Part shown: in pieces, positions 8,405-16,771 of the stretch | How positions within the stretch are numbered: the stretch's first letter is position 1 | Layout: each line of letters opens with the position of its first letter | Assembly: GCA_963835855.1 (NCBI GenBank) | Contig: CAWIHA010000021.1 | Coordinates: forward strand, 1 to 64,000 | Reading direction: 5' to 3' | Source: CAWIHA01 sp963835855 | Lineage (GTDB): Bacteria > Acidobacteriota > Terriglobia > Bryobacterales > Bryobacteraceae | Length of the DNA stretch: 64,000 nt | Translations under genes and position numbers: made by a program | Notes under the pieces: generated by a model | Databases searched by the model: none | What the model was told of the DNA's origin: nothing | What the model saw: the letters and a program-made list of their open reading frames with translations, nothing else

Positions 8405-9334
8405 CTACGCGCCGCCGCCTGCGAGCCGTTTTAAGTCTGCTGCCTCGCCGAAAGGCCAGCCCTTCAGCTTGGGGTCGATATTCCGCAGCAAACCGGTCAA
8501 AACCTTGCCGGCGCCGGCTTCGATGAACCGCTCAACGCCGCGCGAGGCCATCTCGCGCACGCAATCGCTCCACCTCACTGGGTTCGAGACCTGGTCGATG
8601 AGCCCTTGCCGCGCCTCTGCCCCCGTGCGAATCTCGCGCGCCGCAACATTGTTGATCAGCGGCACCGAGAGGTCCGCGAAGCTGGTTTCCTTTAGGTCTA
8701 CCGCCAGCCGGTCCTGCGCCGGTTTCATGAGCGGGCAATGGAAGGGTGCGCTCACCGGCAGCAGCACGGCGCGCTTTGCGCCGGCGGCTTTCGCCAGCCT
8801 CATCGCCCGCTCCACCGCGCTGGCGTGCCCGGCGATCACCACCTGGTCCGGTGAGTTCAGGTTCGCTGCCGCTACCACTTCGCCCTGCGCGGCTTCCGCC
8901 AGCACCGCATCCAGTTTGTCCTGTGGCAGCTTCAGTAACGCGGCCATCGCACCCACGCCGGCGGGGACCGCCTCTTGCATGTAGCGGCCGCGCTGGCGGA
9001 CCAGGCGGACCGCCTCGCGGAACTGGAGGCTGCCGGCGGCCACGAGCGCTGAGTACTCGCCGAGACTGTGCCCGGCCACATAGTCCGGCCTGAGCCCCGT
9101 TTGGCGTAGCACCCTCCAGGCTGCGACGGAGACGGTGAGGAGCGCAGGCTGCGTATTCTCGGTCAGCTTCAGCTCCTCTTCCGGGCCCTCGAAGCACATC
9201 CTCGAAATTGGAAAACCGAGCGCGTCATCAGCCTCGTCGAAAATGGCGCGCGCACAGGGGAAGGACTCGGCCAAGTTCTTGCCCATTCCGGCATATTGCG
9301 AGCCCTGCCCCGGGAAGAGGAATGCAGTTTTCAT
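8405..9334 (-). CDS. fabD: Malonyl CoA-ACP transacylase
   Basis: FabD loads malonyl onto acyl-carrier protein for fatty-acid synthesis in the cytosol. The 309-aa protein opens FLFPGQGSQYAGMGKNLAE and has the nucleophile Ser in VAGHSLGEYSALVAAG. The acyltransferase core VSAPFHCPLM and the C-terminal IEAGAGKVLTGLLRNI are present. It lacks fabH, fabG or acpP neighbours in this window, so it is a detached family member. Length and motifs are typical; no frameshift is seen. Confidence 0.95.
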   Translation of the reverse strand: MKTAFLFPGQGSQYAGMGKNLAESFPCARAIFDEADDALGFPISRMCFEGPEEELKLTENTQPALLTVSVAAWRVLRQTGLRPDYVAGHSLGEYSALVAAGSLQFREAVRLVRQRGRYMQEAVPAGVGAMAALLKLPQDKLDAVLAEAAQGEVVAAANLNSPDQVVIAGHASAVERAMRLAKAAGAKRAVLLPVSAPFHCPLMKPAQDRLAVDLKETSFADLSVPLINNVAAREIRTGAEARQGLIDQVSNPVRWSDCVREMASRGVERFIEAGAGKVLTGLLRNIDPKLKGWPFGEAADLKRLAGGGA

Positions 9335-9460
9335 GGGAGATTATTTATTGATTGTACGATGCAGCGGGCCGCCGGCCGCTGCTGTGTCGCACGGGGAGCT
9401 TCGACGTGGGATAAACCGGAAGATAAAGCTTTTGCTTGGCGGAAGCCCCGCGGTAGAGGC

Positions 9461-11632
9461 CTACGGATTCTGCTGCGCCGGATACCGGAGCACGGTGAAA
9501 TTGCGCAGTGTGACGGTATCGGTCGTCACCGCTGCCATCTTGCCCAGGATGCTCACCGTGATTGGCGCGGCCACCGAATCGGAGGCGTTGCCCGCCGAGA
9601 ACGCCGGCGCCAGCGTTGCGCCCCAGGTCTCGACATTCCACTGCGCGCCGCTGCCGTGGACTCCGGCATCGGCTCTGCCCGTCGCCACGGACTCGGTCGC
9701 GCTCGCCGCACGCGATATCAGCATCGTGCCCCCCCAGTGCACTTCGAATGTAAAACCGGTGCTCGTGCCCTCATGGGAGTAGTCGAAGCGGATGTCTACC
9801 CGGTCGCCCACCTTCAAGAAGTTCGCCGGAATGGTGCAGGTACCGAGTTGCGTCAGGGCGGTGGAGCTGGTTGCGGTGCCAGTGCTGCTGCACAGCACCT
9901 TAACACTCGGGTGCGCTTGGCCCGTTTCCGAGGTCTTCTGCGCTTGCGCCGTAGTGTTGTACCACGTATCGCCATCGGTCCGGCTGCTGGGATCTGAAAC
10001 GCTGCCCGCATCCTGCCATGCGGCTTGCGTGCCCGAACTGGCGCCATGAAACGACGCCGCGGCGAGCCCGCCCTGCGCATTGAGTTGTGCCAGCGTGTTG
10101 CCGCTCGAGTCCAGCCAGATCTGCAACGGGTTTGTCCCCTGGCCCTGTCCTGCGCGCACCGCCAGTGCGGTCGAGCCGGTGCCGGGGAGAGCATCCCAGA
10201 TGTACACTGTCGCCGCTCCGGCGCTGTTGCCGATCGAAAGTTTCCGGTTCGTGTTGTCCCAGAGTAGTTGGCTATTACTCTGCGCGAGGTTGCCATTCGC
10301 ATCGATGAACGGAACAGCGCCCGCCGCAAAGCCGGTATACAGGCACGTGCCCCACACCGCGTCAGAACCGTTTGACGTAAGGCAGCGGTTCGCTGTGCCT
10401 AGCGGTAGTCGCGCCCAAAGAGTTGGCGATGCCCCCTGCCCCACGATCAGGTCCCCGCGCACCGGCGCAGCAGCCGTTGTGTCGCTGTGGCTTGCGCTCA
10501 GTAAGCCGTGCGGGACGGGCGTCCGCTGGTCGGCGAGGCGCGAGTCCTGGTCCGTAACATACCGGTTCGAGCCCGACGGCACGCTCGCTGTTCCCGCAAG
10601 CGCCGCCTTCTGATCCATGCTCGGATCGTTTGCGTTGCTGTGCGTCGGGTAGTTGAGCGCCAGCTTCGATTCGGCGATGCCGGCCAGGTCGGCAACGTTA
10701 GCGTCCGAAACAACGGCCAGCGCCAGCATAGGATTCGGATAAGTCCCTGTCAGTGCACCGCCCGCCTGCCCGACCGGATTTCCGGAATCCATGAGCCGGT
10801 ACCCCGCCGTCAGGGTGTCGCCCGGCTGCGGGATGGAGCCCGCGTTGAACGTAATCGTGTTGGCCGAGGCCGTGTAGTCGATGCCCACTGCCTGCAATAG
10901 GCCGTTGCGATACACGCTAAGACTCGACAGCGGGCTCGGTGTGTCCGGGAGTGTAAACAGCACGTTCAAGCCATCCAGCGCGCCCGCTGGCGTCGCGCCA
11001 TCCACGAATGTGGGACCGGAGCCCCCCGCCGCGCACGGACTCGCGCTGCCATCCACCCGCACGCAGTCGGTCAGGTTTCCGACCACCGCTTCGAGCGCTC
11101 CCGCCGCATCGATGTACGCCGTGCGGTTCGCTCCGTACGCTGCGCCTTTGACCGGGCGCGCGGCCAGGTCGGCCACCAGCCCGGTAATATCGCTCTCTTG
11201 CTCCGCCGTTTCCGCCGGTGGCGGCGTGACGACTGACCCCGATGTCGTCCCCCCAGCCACGCGCACGTCTTGCAGCCGCAGCGGCAATGTGCTGGGGGGC
11301 ACCGACCAAGTCTCCTGGAACTGGATCTTGCCATCGCTGACGTAACGGACCGTGTAGCTTGCGTTCGGGTCCGAAGCGTTGGTCGTCGGCACAAGCTGTA
11401 CCCGCAACACGCCGTTGATGATCGGTACGGCCAGACTCTGCATCGCGATGTTGGAGGAGTCAGCCGCTTGGAAGCTGTTCCAATCGATCAGCAGGAATCC
11501 GTTGAATGGCGTGCCATCGGCTTTGTACAGCACGTCCTGGATGGTGGTGAGTTGCGGGCTCGCCCACGCAACGCTCAATCCGCACAGCAAGAGAACTAAG
11601 AGGCGAACCTCCCAACGGCGTACGGTCATCAC
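9461..11632 (-). CDS. Large secreted protein with phage-tail-fibre-like motifs
   Basis: A 723-aa protein with an export signal (MMTVRRWEVRLLVLLLCG then SVAWA). It has no recognised enzyme domain. The middle contains stretches familiar from phage tail or receptor-binding proteins, such as ALTGTYPNPMLA and SRLADQRTPVPHG, set in low-complexity Gly/Ala/Ser-rich sequence. The first 120 residues (VLYKADGTPFNGFLLIDW ... RLQDVRVAGG) look like a separate beta-rich domain. The C-terminal 150 residues end in a beta-strand-rich module. Such proteins are repeated in Solibacter-type genomes, but their role is unknown. It is a single-gene unit with a terminator structure just upstream. Confidence 0.6.
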   Translation of the reverse strand: MMTVRRWEVRLLVLLLCGLSVAWASPQLTTIQDVLYKADGTPFNGFLLIDWNSFQAADSSNIAMQSLAVPIINGVLRVQLVPTTNASDPNASYTVRYVSDGKIQFQETWSVPPSTLPLRLQDVRVAGGTTSGSVVTPPPAETAEQESDITGLVADLAARPVKGAAYGANRTAYIDAAGALEAVVGNLTDCVRVDGSASPCAAGGSGPTFVDGATPAGALDGLNVLFTLPDTPSPLSSLSVYRNGLLQAVGIDYTASANTITFNAGSIPQPGDTLTAGYRLMDSGNPVGQAGGALTGTYPNPMLALAVVSDANVADLAGIAESKLALNYPTHSNANDPSMDQKAALAGTASVPSGSNRYVTDQDSRLADQRTPVPHGLLSASHSDTTAAAPVRGDLIVGQGASPTLWARLPLGTANRCLTSNGSDAVWGTCLYTGFAAGAVPFIDANGNLAQSNSQLLWDNTNRKLSIGNSAGAATVYIWDALPGTGSTALAVRAGQGQGTNPLQIWLDSSGNTLAQLNAQGGLAAASFHGASSGTQAAWQDAGSVSDPSSRTDGDTWYNTTAQAQKTSETGQAHPSVKVLCSSTGTATSSTALTQLGTCTIPANFLKVGDRVDIRFDYSHEGTSTGFTFEVHWGGTMLISRAASATESVATGRADAGVHGSGAQWNVETWGATLAPAFSAGNASDSVAAPITVSILGKMAAVTTDTVTLRNFTVLRYPAQQNP

Positions 11633-11948
11633 GAAGCCTCCGAAAAAAAGCCCGGACCCACCGGGGGCCCGGGCCGTCCGAGGAGCACACTACTGGCTTC
11701 AGTTTACCGGCCGCTGGGACCTCATAAGTGCTGGATCAGACGGCTAATTAGCAGGTTCGAAACGGGTAATTTCTTCGGCCGTGCGGTGACTCTCCGGCAA
11801 AGGACGTGCCGCCGTTTCCTGGGTTCCGGGTAGCGTCGCGAGCCGCCCAGGCGTGCGGCGCGCCCTGAACGCTCATCGTCGCAAACCGGCTCCAAGCTTT
11901 GCCGTCCGCTCTGCGGCCCTCGACTGCGCTAGTCCGGGCCGCCGGCGC
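11633..11948. other. Intergenic region between the secreted protein and the acyltransferase gene
   Basis: These 316 nt hold no convincing gene on either strand. The part next to 11644 carries a terminator-like hairpin for minus-strand transcription. The remainder is GC-rich with no clear promoter that I can support. Confidence 0.5.
11644..11677 (-). terminator. Rho-independent terminator (minus strand)
   Basis: On the minus strand a GC-rich stem built from GCCCGGGCCCCC and GGGTCCGGGC is followed directly by seven T residues. It would end transcripts coming from the acyltransferase gene at 11949-13109 before they reach the secreted-protein gene. Confidence 0.75.
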
Positions 11949-13109
11949 TCACACCTTCAGGAACCACTTCCGGCGGTACATGCCGTACGCCAGCAGATAG
12001 ATCACGGCAACGAAGCTCAACGCCCATAGCAAGGAGGCATTTTGCGGCCTCGCCAGTGGCGCAAACAGATGTTGATACAGAAAGTCCTGCAGCGGGATCG
12101 GCTGGCCCGGTCCGGGCACCCGGATAACGTCAAGCAGATCGGCCAGCGCTCCGGCAGCCACGTACACGGTGATCGCGTTCATGCCATAAATCGCGAATGG
12201 CTTGGCCCATGCGCGATACCCCTTCACGTCCACCAGCCAGCAGCAGAACGCGAAAACGTTCAGCGCCATGCCCGCCATGAAAACCGAATAGGAGCTCGTC
12301 CATAGGTTCTTGTTGATCGGCAGCCAGATATTCATCACGATCCCCGCGAAAAGCAGCGAGTTGCCCGCGAAGAACATCCAGGCCGTCTTCTCCGCCGCGC
12401 TGCGAGCGGAACGCAGCAAATGTCCCGTAAGAATTCCGAATAGCGTTGTGGCGATCGCCGGAATCGTGCTGATCACGCCTTCCGGATCCCACGTGAGCGT
12501 CTCACGCCACATATGGCCGCGCAGGAACAGGTTGTCGATGTATTGTGCGAGGTTGCCCTGTTTTTCGAGGACCCCTGGGCCGTAGCCGGGCACCGGCACC
12601 AGCGTCATCAGCATCCAGTAAACGGCCAGCAGGGCAATGGTCCACGCCGCTTGCCCTCTCCAGCTTGTGACCAGGAAGATCGCCGCGGCGATCAAATAGC
12701 AGATCGCAATCCGCTGAAGGACCCCGGGGATACGCCAGGTCGCAAGGTGGAAATACGGGAGTCCGTTCAGGAACAGCCCCAGGGCAAAGATGATGCCGGC
12801 GCGGCGCAGCGTGTGCAGGAACAGCTTGCTCCGGTCGTCGCCCCGTTCGACGCGTTTCGCGAACGAGAGCGTCATCGCGACGCCGACGATCCAGAGGAAA
12901 AACGGAAAGACCAGGTCGGTGAACGTCCACCCGTTCCATGCGGCGTGGCGCAAGGGCGGATAGACGGCCGTCCATGTTCCCGGATCGTTCACCAGGATCA
13001 TCGCGGCAATCGTGGCGCCGCGAAACACATCGAGCGACATCAAGCGGCCACCCATCGCTGCTGAAGTGGGCGTGGATGGCCGCTCGGCCTTAATATCGGA
13101 TCGAGACAT
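11949..13109 (-). CDS. Heparan-alpha-glucosaminide N-acetyltransferase-like membrane protein (DUF5009 family)
   Basis: A 386-aa integral membrane protein with about ten predicted hydrophobic segments. It starts with the family signature MSLDVFRGATIAAMILVNDPG, then AWNGWTFTDLVFPFFLWIVG, as in NagX-like bacterial relatives of HGSNAT. The known eukaryotic homolog moves acetyl groups across a membrane to terminal glucosamine. For bacterial members the substrate is usually an amino sugar of cell wall or chitin origin, but this is not proven here. A chitinase-like gene lies 10 kb away, so a role in amino-sugar use is possible. Its 5' end abuts the transposase remnant, which may have separated its promoter. 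Confidence 0.8.
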   Translation of the reverse strand: MSRSDIKAERPSTPTSAAMGGRLMSLDVFRGATIAAMILVNDPGTWTAVYPPLRHAAWNGWTFTDLVFPFFLWIVGVAMTLSFAKRVERGDDRSKLFLHTLRRAGIIFALGLFLNGLPYFHLATWRIPGVLQRIAICYLIAAAIFLVTSWRGQAAWTIALLAVYWMLMTLVPVPGYGPGVLEKQGNLAQYIDNLFLRGHMWRETLTWDPEGVISTIPAIATTLFGILTGHLLRSARSAAEKTAWMFFAGNSLLFAGIVMNIWLPINKNLWTSSYSVFMAGMALNVFAFCCWLVDVKGYRAWAKPFAIYGMNAITVYVAAGALADLLDVIRVPGPGQPIPLQDFLYQHLFAPLARPQNASLLWALSFVAVIYLLAYGMYRRKWFLKV

Positions 13110-13141
13110 CGATTTGTACCAGGGTCAAGGATACCAGAATA

Positions 13142-13390
13142 TTGCTCCGGTCTCAGCATGGCGTCCGCAAAGGCAATCAGCGCTACCAATGCCGCCAGTG
13201 CTCCAAAACTTTCCTGGAGCCCCAAGAAAAGCCCTTGGAGGGCATGTACTTGCCTGTCGAGAAGGCCGAATTAGTTCTTCGGATGCTGCTCGGAGGCAAC
13301 AGCGTTTGCAGTGCCGAGCGGCTGACCGACGTGCATCACATCACGATTCTGAAGCTCCTGGTACTCGCGGGAGAGAAGGCAGGGCGACCG
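13142..13390 (+). mobile_element. Truncated IS1-family transposase N terminus
   Basis: About 83 codons encode a zinc-ribbon and helix-turn-helix like the InsA end of IS1-type transposases: CRQCSKTF, PLEGMYLP and VLRMLLGGNSVCSAERLTDVHHITILKLLVLAGEK. The leading CPxC half of the ribbon and the whole catalytic DDE part are missing. The fragment is fused in frame with the following methyltransferase ORF, but that gene has its own Shine-Dalgarno. I read this as the scar of an insertion at the left border of the restriction-modification island. Confidence 0.75.
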
Positions 13391-13411
13391 CGAACAACTG
13401 GAGGTTGCGGT

Positions 13412-14368
13412 ATGATTTCTTTGATGCGTGCTCCTCATCCGATTCCGTACCAGGGCAGCAAGCGATTTCTGGCACCATCTATTCTCGGATACTTTCCCAA
13501 GGGCACTAGTAGGCTATTTGAGCCATTCGCGGGGGCCGCTGCTGTGTCCATCGCAGCAGCACTTCACCGCAAAGCCCAAAGGTTCGTTCTGGCTGATATC
13601 AATGCACCCCTGATGGATCTTTGGGACCAGATCATCAACTCGCCAGAGGAGATCGCATCAGCCTATGGGCGACTCTGGGAGAACCAGCGGGGCAACGAGC
13701 GACAATACTACGATTTCATCCGAGAGAAGTTCAACAAGAGCAAGCGTGCGGATTACCTCCTCTTTTTGCTCCTACGGTGTGTCAAGGCGTCTGTTCGCTA
13801 CAACTCCGAAGGGCAATTCAACCAAAGCCCGGATAATCGCCGAAGGGGCATGAAGCCCGAAACCTTGCGAGAGCATATCGTGAAGGCTTCCGAATTATTG
13901 AGGGGCAGAACGGAGATCAAATCCGTCGATTACCGAGAGTTGCTGGCGACTGCAACTATCGAAGATTTGGTATACATGGACCCCCCTTATCAGGGTGTCT
14001 GTGGCGATCGAGATCAACGCTATTTTGGGGGATTCGATACAGAATCCTTTCAGGAAGTGCTAGCCGAGTTGAACGCCAAAGGGATTTCATACATCCTCAG
14101 TTACGATGGGAGGACCGGGGAACGGGTGCACGGGAAGCCACTGCCAAAGTCCCTCGGACTTGTTTGTATGGAGATCGAAGTGGGCCGCTCATCCCAAGCA
14201 ACTCTACTTGGCGAGTCAAGCATCACCGTTGAATCCATCTACCTGTCTCCGGCCTTGGCCCGCAGATTGGGCGGTGTCTCGGAGACCCGTTTGACGGCGA
14301 GACCTAAACAGCTTACGCTAGTCGATTGGCTAAGCAAGGGCTGCCCGCTGAATTCCTCAATCGGCTGA
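13412..14368 (+). CDS. D12-class N6-adenine DNA methyltransferase (type II restriction-modification)
   Basis: Methylates adenine in a short DNA site with S-adenosylmethionine. I choose the ATG at 13412 because GGAGG lies 8 nt upstream and the next residues PIPYQGSKRFLA match the family start; this gives 318 aa. Motif I is FEPFAGAAAV (residues 36-45) and the catalytic motif IV is DPPY at residues 190-193. The target is not readable; Dam-like enzymes modify GATC but D12 enzymes also modify other sites. It overlaps the HNH nuclease ORF by 43 nt, as expected for a modification-restriction pair. Codon use is less GC-biased than the neighbours, suggesting acquisition by transfer. Confidence 0.92.
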   Translation: MISLMRAPHPIPYQGSKRFLAPSILGYFPKGTSRLFEPFAGAAAVSIAAALHRKAQRFVLADINAPLMDLWDQIINSPEEIASAYGRLWENQRGNERQYYDFIREKFNKSKRADYLLFLLLRCVKASVRYNSEGQFNQSPDNRRRGMKPETLREHIVKASELLRGRTEIKSVDYRELLATATIEDLVYMDPPYQGVCGDRDQRYFGGFDTESFQEVLAELNAKGISYILSYDGRTGERVHGKPLPKSLGLVCMEIEVGRSSQATLLGESSITVESIYLSPALARRLGGVSETRLTARPKQLTLVDWLSKGCPLNSSIG

Positions 14369-15060
14369 AGGCGATAACGGCCAAAAGGCCGAAGGTCGTA
14401 ATCGACCATATCCTAAAACACGGATTCATAACCACAGAAGAGTTGAAGAATTTATACGGCTACAACCATGCACCGCGAGCGGCAATGGACGTTAAGGACC
14501 AGGGCATCCCGCTGGAGATGTACAAGGTGGTCAATGAACAAGGGCGGACAATTGCAGCCTATCGGTTCGCTGATCCCTCGGGTGTGCGCTCTGGACTCTT
14601 GGGTGGCAGAAAGGCCTTCTCGAAAGAGTTCAAACGGGCTCTGCTCGAGGCCAATGGTCTACGGTGTGGCATTTGCCTGGAACCGTATGAGGAGCGATAT
14701 CTTCAGGTCGATCACCGGGTTCCGTATGCCGTGGCTGGAGAGCTCGCTTTCAACCAAAAAGACCTGGGGTCCTACATGCTTCTCTGCCGACCCTGCAACC
14801 GTGCGAAATCTTGGTCATGCGAACATTGCCCGAATTGCCTTGACCGAAAAGTGGCAGAGATCTGTATGCAGTGCTACTGGGCAAGCCCGGACAGTTACGT
14901 GCATATTGCCTTGAGAGAAGAGAGGAGGCTTGATTTGGTGTGGAGCGCAAAACAGATCGCCACATTCGACCGGATGAAGGCCATGGCCTCAAAAACGAAG
15001 GAAGCCCTGCCGGATTTTGTGAAGCGTCTTTTAGCCAAGGCCTCAGGGACACAGATTTAG
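14326..15060 (+). CDS. HNH endonuclease, likely the cognate restriction enzyme
   Basis: A 244-aa protein. Residues 18-60 form a winged-helix-like segment (KRPKVVIDHILKHGFITTEE). The nuclease core runs from CGIC (114-117) through VDHRVP with the catalytic His130, to LCRPCNRAKS with Asn158. Further Cys pairs (165/168, 171, 180/183) suggest a second zinc knuckle, which is unusual for the smallest HNH enzymes. The TTG at 14326 is the earliest start in this frame and overlaps the methyltransferase; no strong ribosome site is visible, so coupled translation is likely. Position directly behind a methyltransferase is the main argument for restriction activity. Confidence 0.8.
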   Translation: MAKQGLPAEFLNRLKAITAKRPKVVIDHILKHGFITTEELKNLYGYNHAPRAAMDVKDQGIPLEMYKVVNEQGRTIAAYRFADPSGVRSGLLGGRKAFSKEFKRALLEANGLRCGICLEPYEERYLQVDHRVPYAVAGELAFNQKDLGSYMLLCRPCNRAKSWSCEHCPNCLDRKVAEICMQCYWASPDSYVHIALREERRLDLVWSAKQIATFDRMKAMASKTKEALPDFVKRLLAKASGTQI

Positions 15061-15108
15061 CGCATTACCCCCGGCTCCGGGTGATCCGGATGCGCTAAGA
15101 TTGCCGGT

Positions 15109-15417
15109 ATGGTCAAAGTCCGAGGCTTGTTCGAAGTGAAGTGTCCGTGCTGTCAGGCGGAGCTGAAGATCGATCCGGACACCCGCGCCGTCATCACTTA
15201 TAAGGCGCATGAGAAGCCGCCGGCGATCGAAGACCTGGCTGCGGCCGTCGAGCGCTTGAAAGGTGAGCCCGGCCGCCGCGAAGAGGCGTTCCAAAAATCC
15301 TTCGCGGCGGAAAAGATGCAGAGCCAGGTGCTCTCGAAGAAGTTCGACGAGCTGCTGAAGAAGGCCAAAGAAGAGCCGCTGGGGCCTCCGCCGAAGCGCG
15401 ACATCGATCTGGATTAG
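15109..15417 (+). CDS. Small zinc-ribbon plus coiled-coil hypothetical protein
   Basis: A 102-aa protein. It begins with a half zinc ribbon KCPCCQAEL, followed by a charged helix rich in Glu, Lys and Ala (EDLAAAVERLKGEPGRREEAFQKSF) that should form a coiled coil. Only one Cys pair is present, so metal binding would need a dimer or another partner. The tail is proline rich (LGPPPKRDIDLD). Function unknown. It is on the right border of the restriction-modification island and has host-like GC content, so it probably belongs to the backbone. Confidence 0.65.
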   Translation: MVKVRGLFEVKCPCCQAELKIDPDTRAVITYKAHEKPPAIEDLAAAVERLKGEPGRREEAFQKSFAAEKMQSQVLSKKFDELLKKAKEEPLGPPPKRDIDLD

Positions 15418-15449
15418 GCGCGGCCACGGCGCGCGGCCGCGCGCCCGCT

Positions 15450-16751
15450 TTACGCCTGGGATTTCGCGAGCGCCTGGTCGAGGTCCCAAAGGATATCGTC
15501 CAGGTCTTCCAAGCCGATCGACAGCCGGACCATATCGGGCGTCACGCCCGCGGCTTCCTGATCTTTCGCTTCCAACTGCTGGTGCGTGGTTGACGCGGGG
15601 TGGATCACGAGGCTGCGCGCATCGCCAACGTTGGCCAAGTGCGAGAATAGCTTCACGCTGTCGATGAACCTCCGCCCGGCCTGGTATCCGCCTTTGATGC
15701 CGAACGAGAATACGGCGCTCGCGCCTTTGGGCAAATATTTCTGCGCGAGCGGGTAATACGGGCTCGAGGGCAGCGACGGATGCTTCACCCAGGTCACCCA
15801 CTTGTGCTTCTCGAGAAATTTCGCCACGGCCAGGGCGTTCGAAACGTGCCGGTCCATGCGCATGCCGAGCGTTTCGATGCCTTGTAGGAACAGGAATGCG
15901 TTGAACGGGCTCAGGCACGTGCCCATGTCGCGCAGTCCCTCGACGCGCGCGCGAATGATGTAGGCCAGGTTGCCGAACGTTTCGCTGAATCTCATGCCGT
16001 GATAGGCTGGCGAGGGCTCGGTGAGTTGCGGGAACTTGCCGCTGGCCCAGGGGAAATGGCCGCCATCCACGATGATGCCGCCGATGCTGGTGCCGTGGCC
16101 GCCCATGAACTTGGTGAGCGAGTGCACGACAATGTCCGCGCCGTAGTCGATCGGACGGCACAGGTAGGGGGTCGCAAACGTGTTGTCGATCACGAGCGGC
16201 AGCTTGTGTTCGTGCGCGATCTTGGCGGCCGCCTCGATATCCAGCACGTTGCCGCGCGGGTTGCTGATCGTCTCGCCGTAGAGGCACTTCGTTTTCGGCG
16301 TGATCGCCTTGCGGAAGTTCTCCGGGTCGTCCGGCTCGACGAATTTGGCATTCAGGCCCAGCTTGCGGAAGCTCACGTCGAACTGCGTGTACGTGCCGCC
16401 GTAGAGCGTGCTTGAAGCGACGAGTTCATCGCCGGCCTCCATCAGGCTCGAGATCGCGATGAACTGCGCGGCTTGGCCGCTCGACATCGCCAGGGCCGCC
16501 GCGCCGTTCTCGAGTGACGCGACGCGCTCTTCGAGCACCGCCGTCGTCGGGTTCATGATGCGCGTGTAGATGTTGCCGAACTTCTGAAGCGCGAACAGCG
16601 CGGCCGCGTGGTCGCTGTCTTCGAACACGAAAGACGTAGTCTGGTAGATTGGCACCGCGCGGGCGCCCGTGGTTGGATCCGGGCTGTAGCCGGCGTGCAG
16701 CGCGCGGGTATTGAAACCGAAAATGCGTTCAGGTTGTTTTTGGTCTGGCAT
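15450..16751 (-). CDS. metY: O-acetylhomoserine sulfhydrylase (aminocarboxypropyltransferase)
   Basis: A PLP enzyme that makes homocysteine from O-acetylhomoserine and sulfide. The start at 16751 follows a GGGGAGAA ribosome site and gives 433 aa. A longer reading frame to 16955 adds a low-quality extension. The N terminus FNTRALHAGYSPDPTTGARAVPIYQTTSF and the PLP lysine in VVHSLTKFMGGHGTSIGG identify the Cys/Met-metabolism family. The insertion-bearing 430-aa length and the LGMRMDRHVSNALAVAKFLEKH region favour MetY over the shorter MetB/MetC. O-succinyl- versus O-acetyl-homoserine cannot be settled from sequence alone. It ends the minus-strand block of this part. Confidence 0.9.
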   Translation of the reverse strand: MPDQKQPERIFGFNTRALHAGYSPDPTTGARAVPIYQTTSFVFEDSDHAAALFALQKFGNIYTRIMNPTTAVLEERVASLENGAAALAMSSGQAAQFIAISSLMEAGDELVASSTLYGGTYTQFDVSFRKLGLNAKFVEPDDPENFRKAITPKTKCLYGETISNPRGNVLDIEAAAKIAHEHKLPLVIDNTFATPYLCRPIDYGADIVVHSLTKFMGGHGTSIGGIIVDGGHFPWASGKFPQLTEPSPAYHGMRFSETFGNLAYIIRARVEGLRDMGTCLSPFNAFLFLQGIETLGMRMDRHVSNALAVAKFLEKHKWVTWVKHPSLPSSPYYPLAQKYLPKGASAVFSFGIKGGYQAGRRFIDSVKLFSHLANVGDARSLVIHPASTTHQQLEAKDQEAAGVTPDMVRLSIGLEDLDDILWDLDQALAKSQA

Positions 16752-16771
16752 AAAGTTCTCCCCATTACCCC

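Noticed and set aside
11735..11775. AGCAGGTTCGAAAC resembling a tRNA T-arm
   Set aside because: No acceptor stem, D-arm or anticodon arm could be folded around it.
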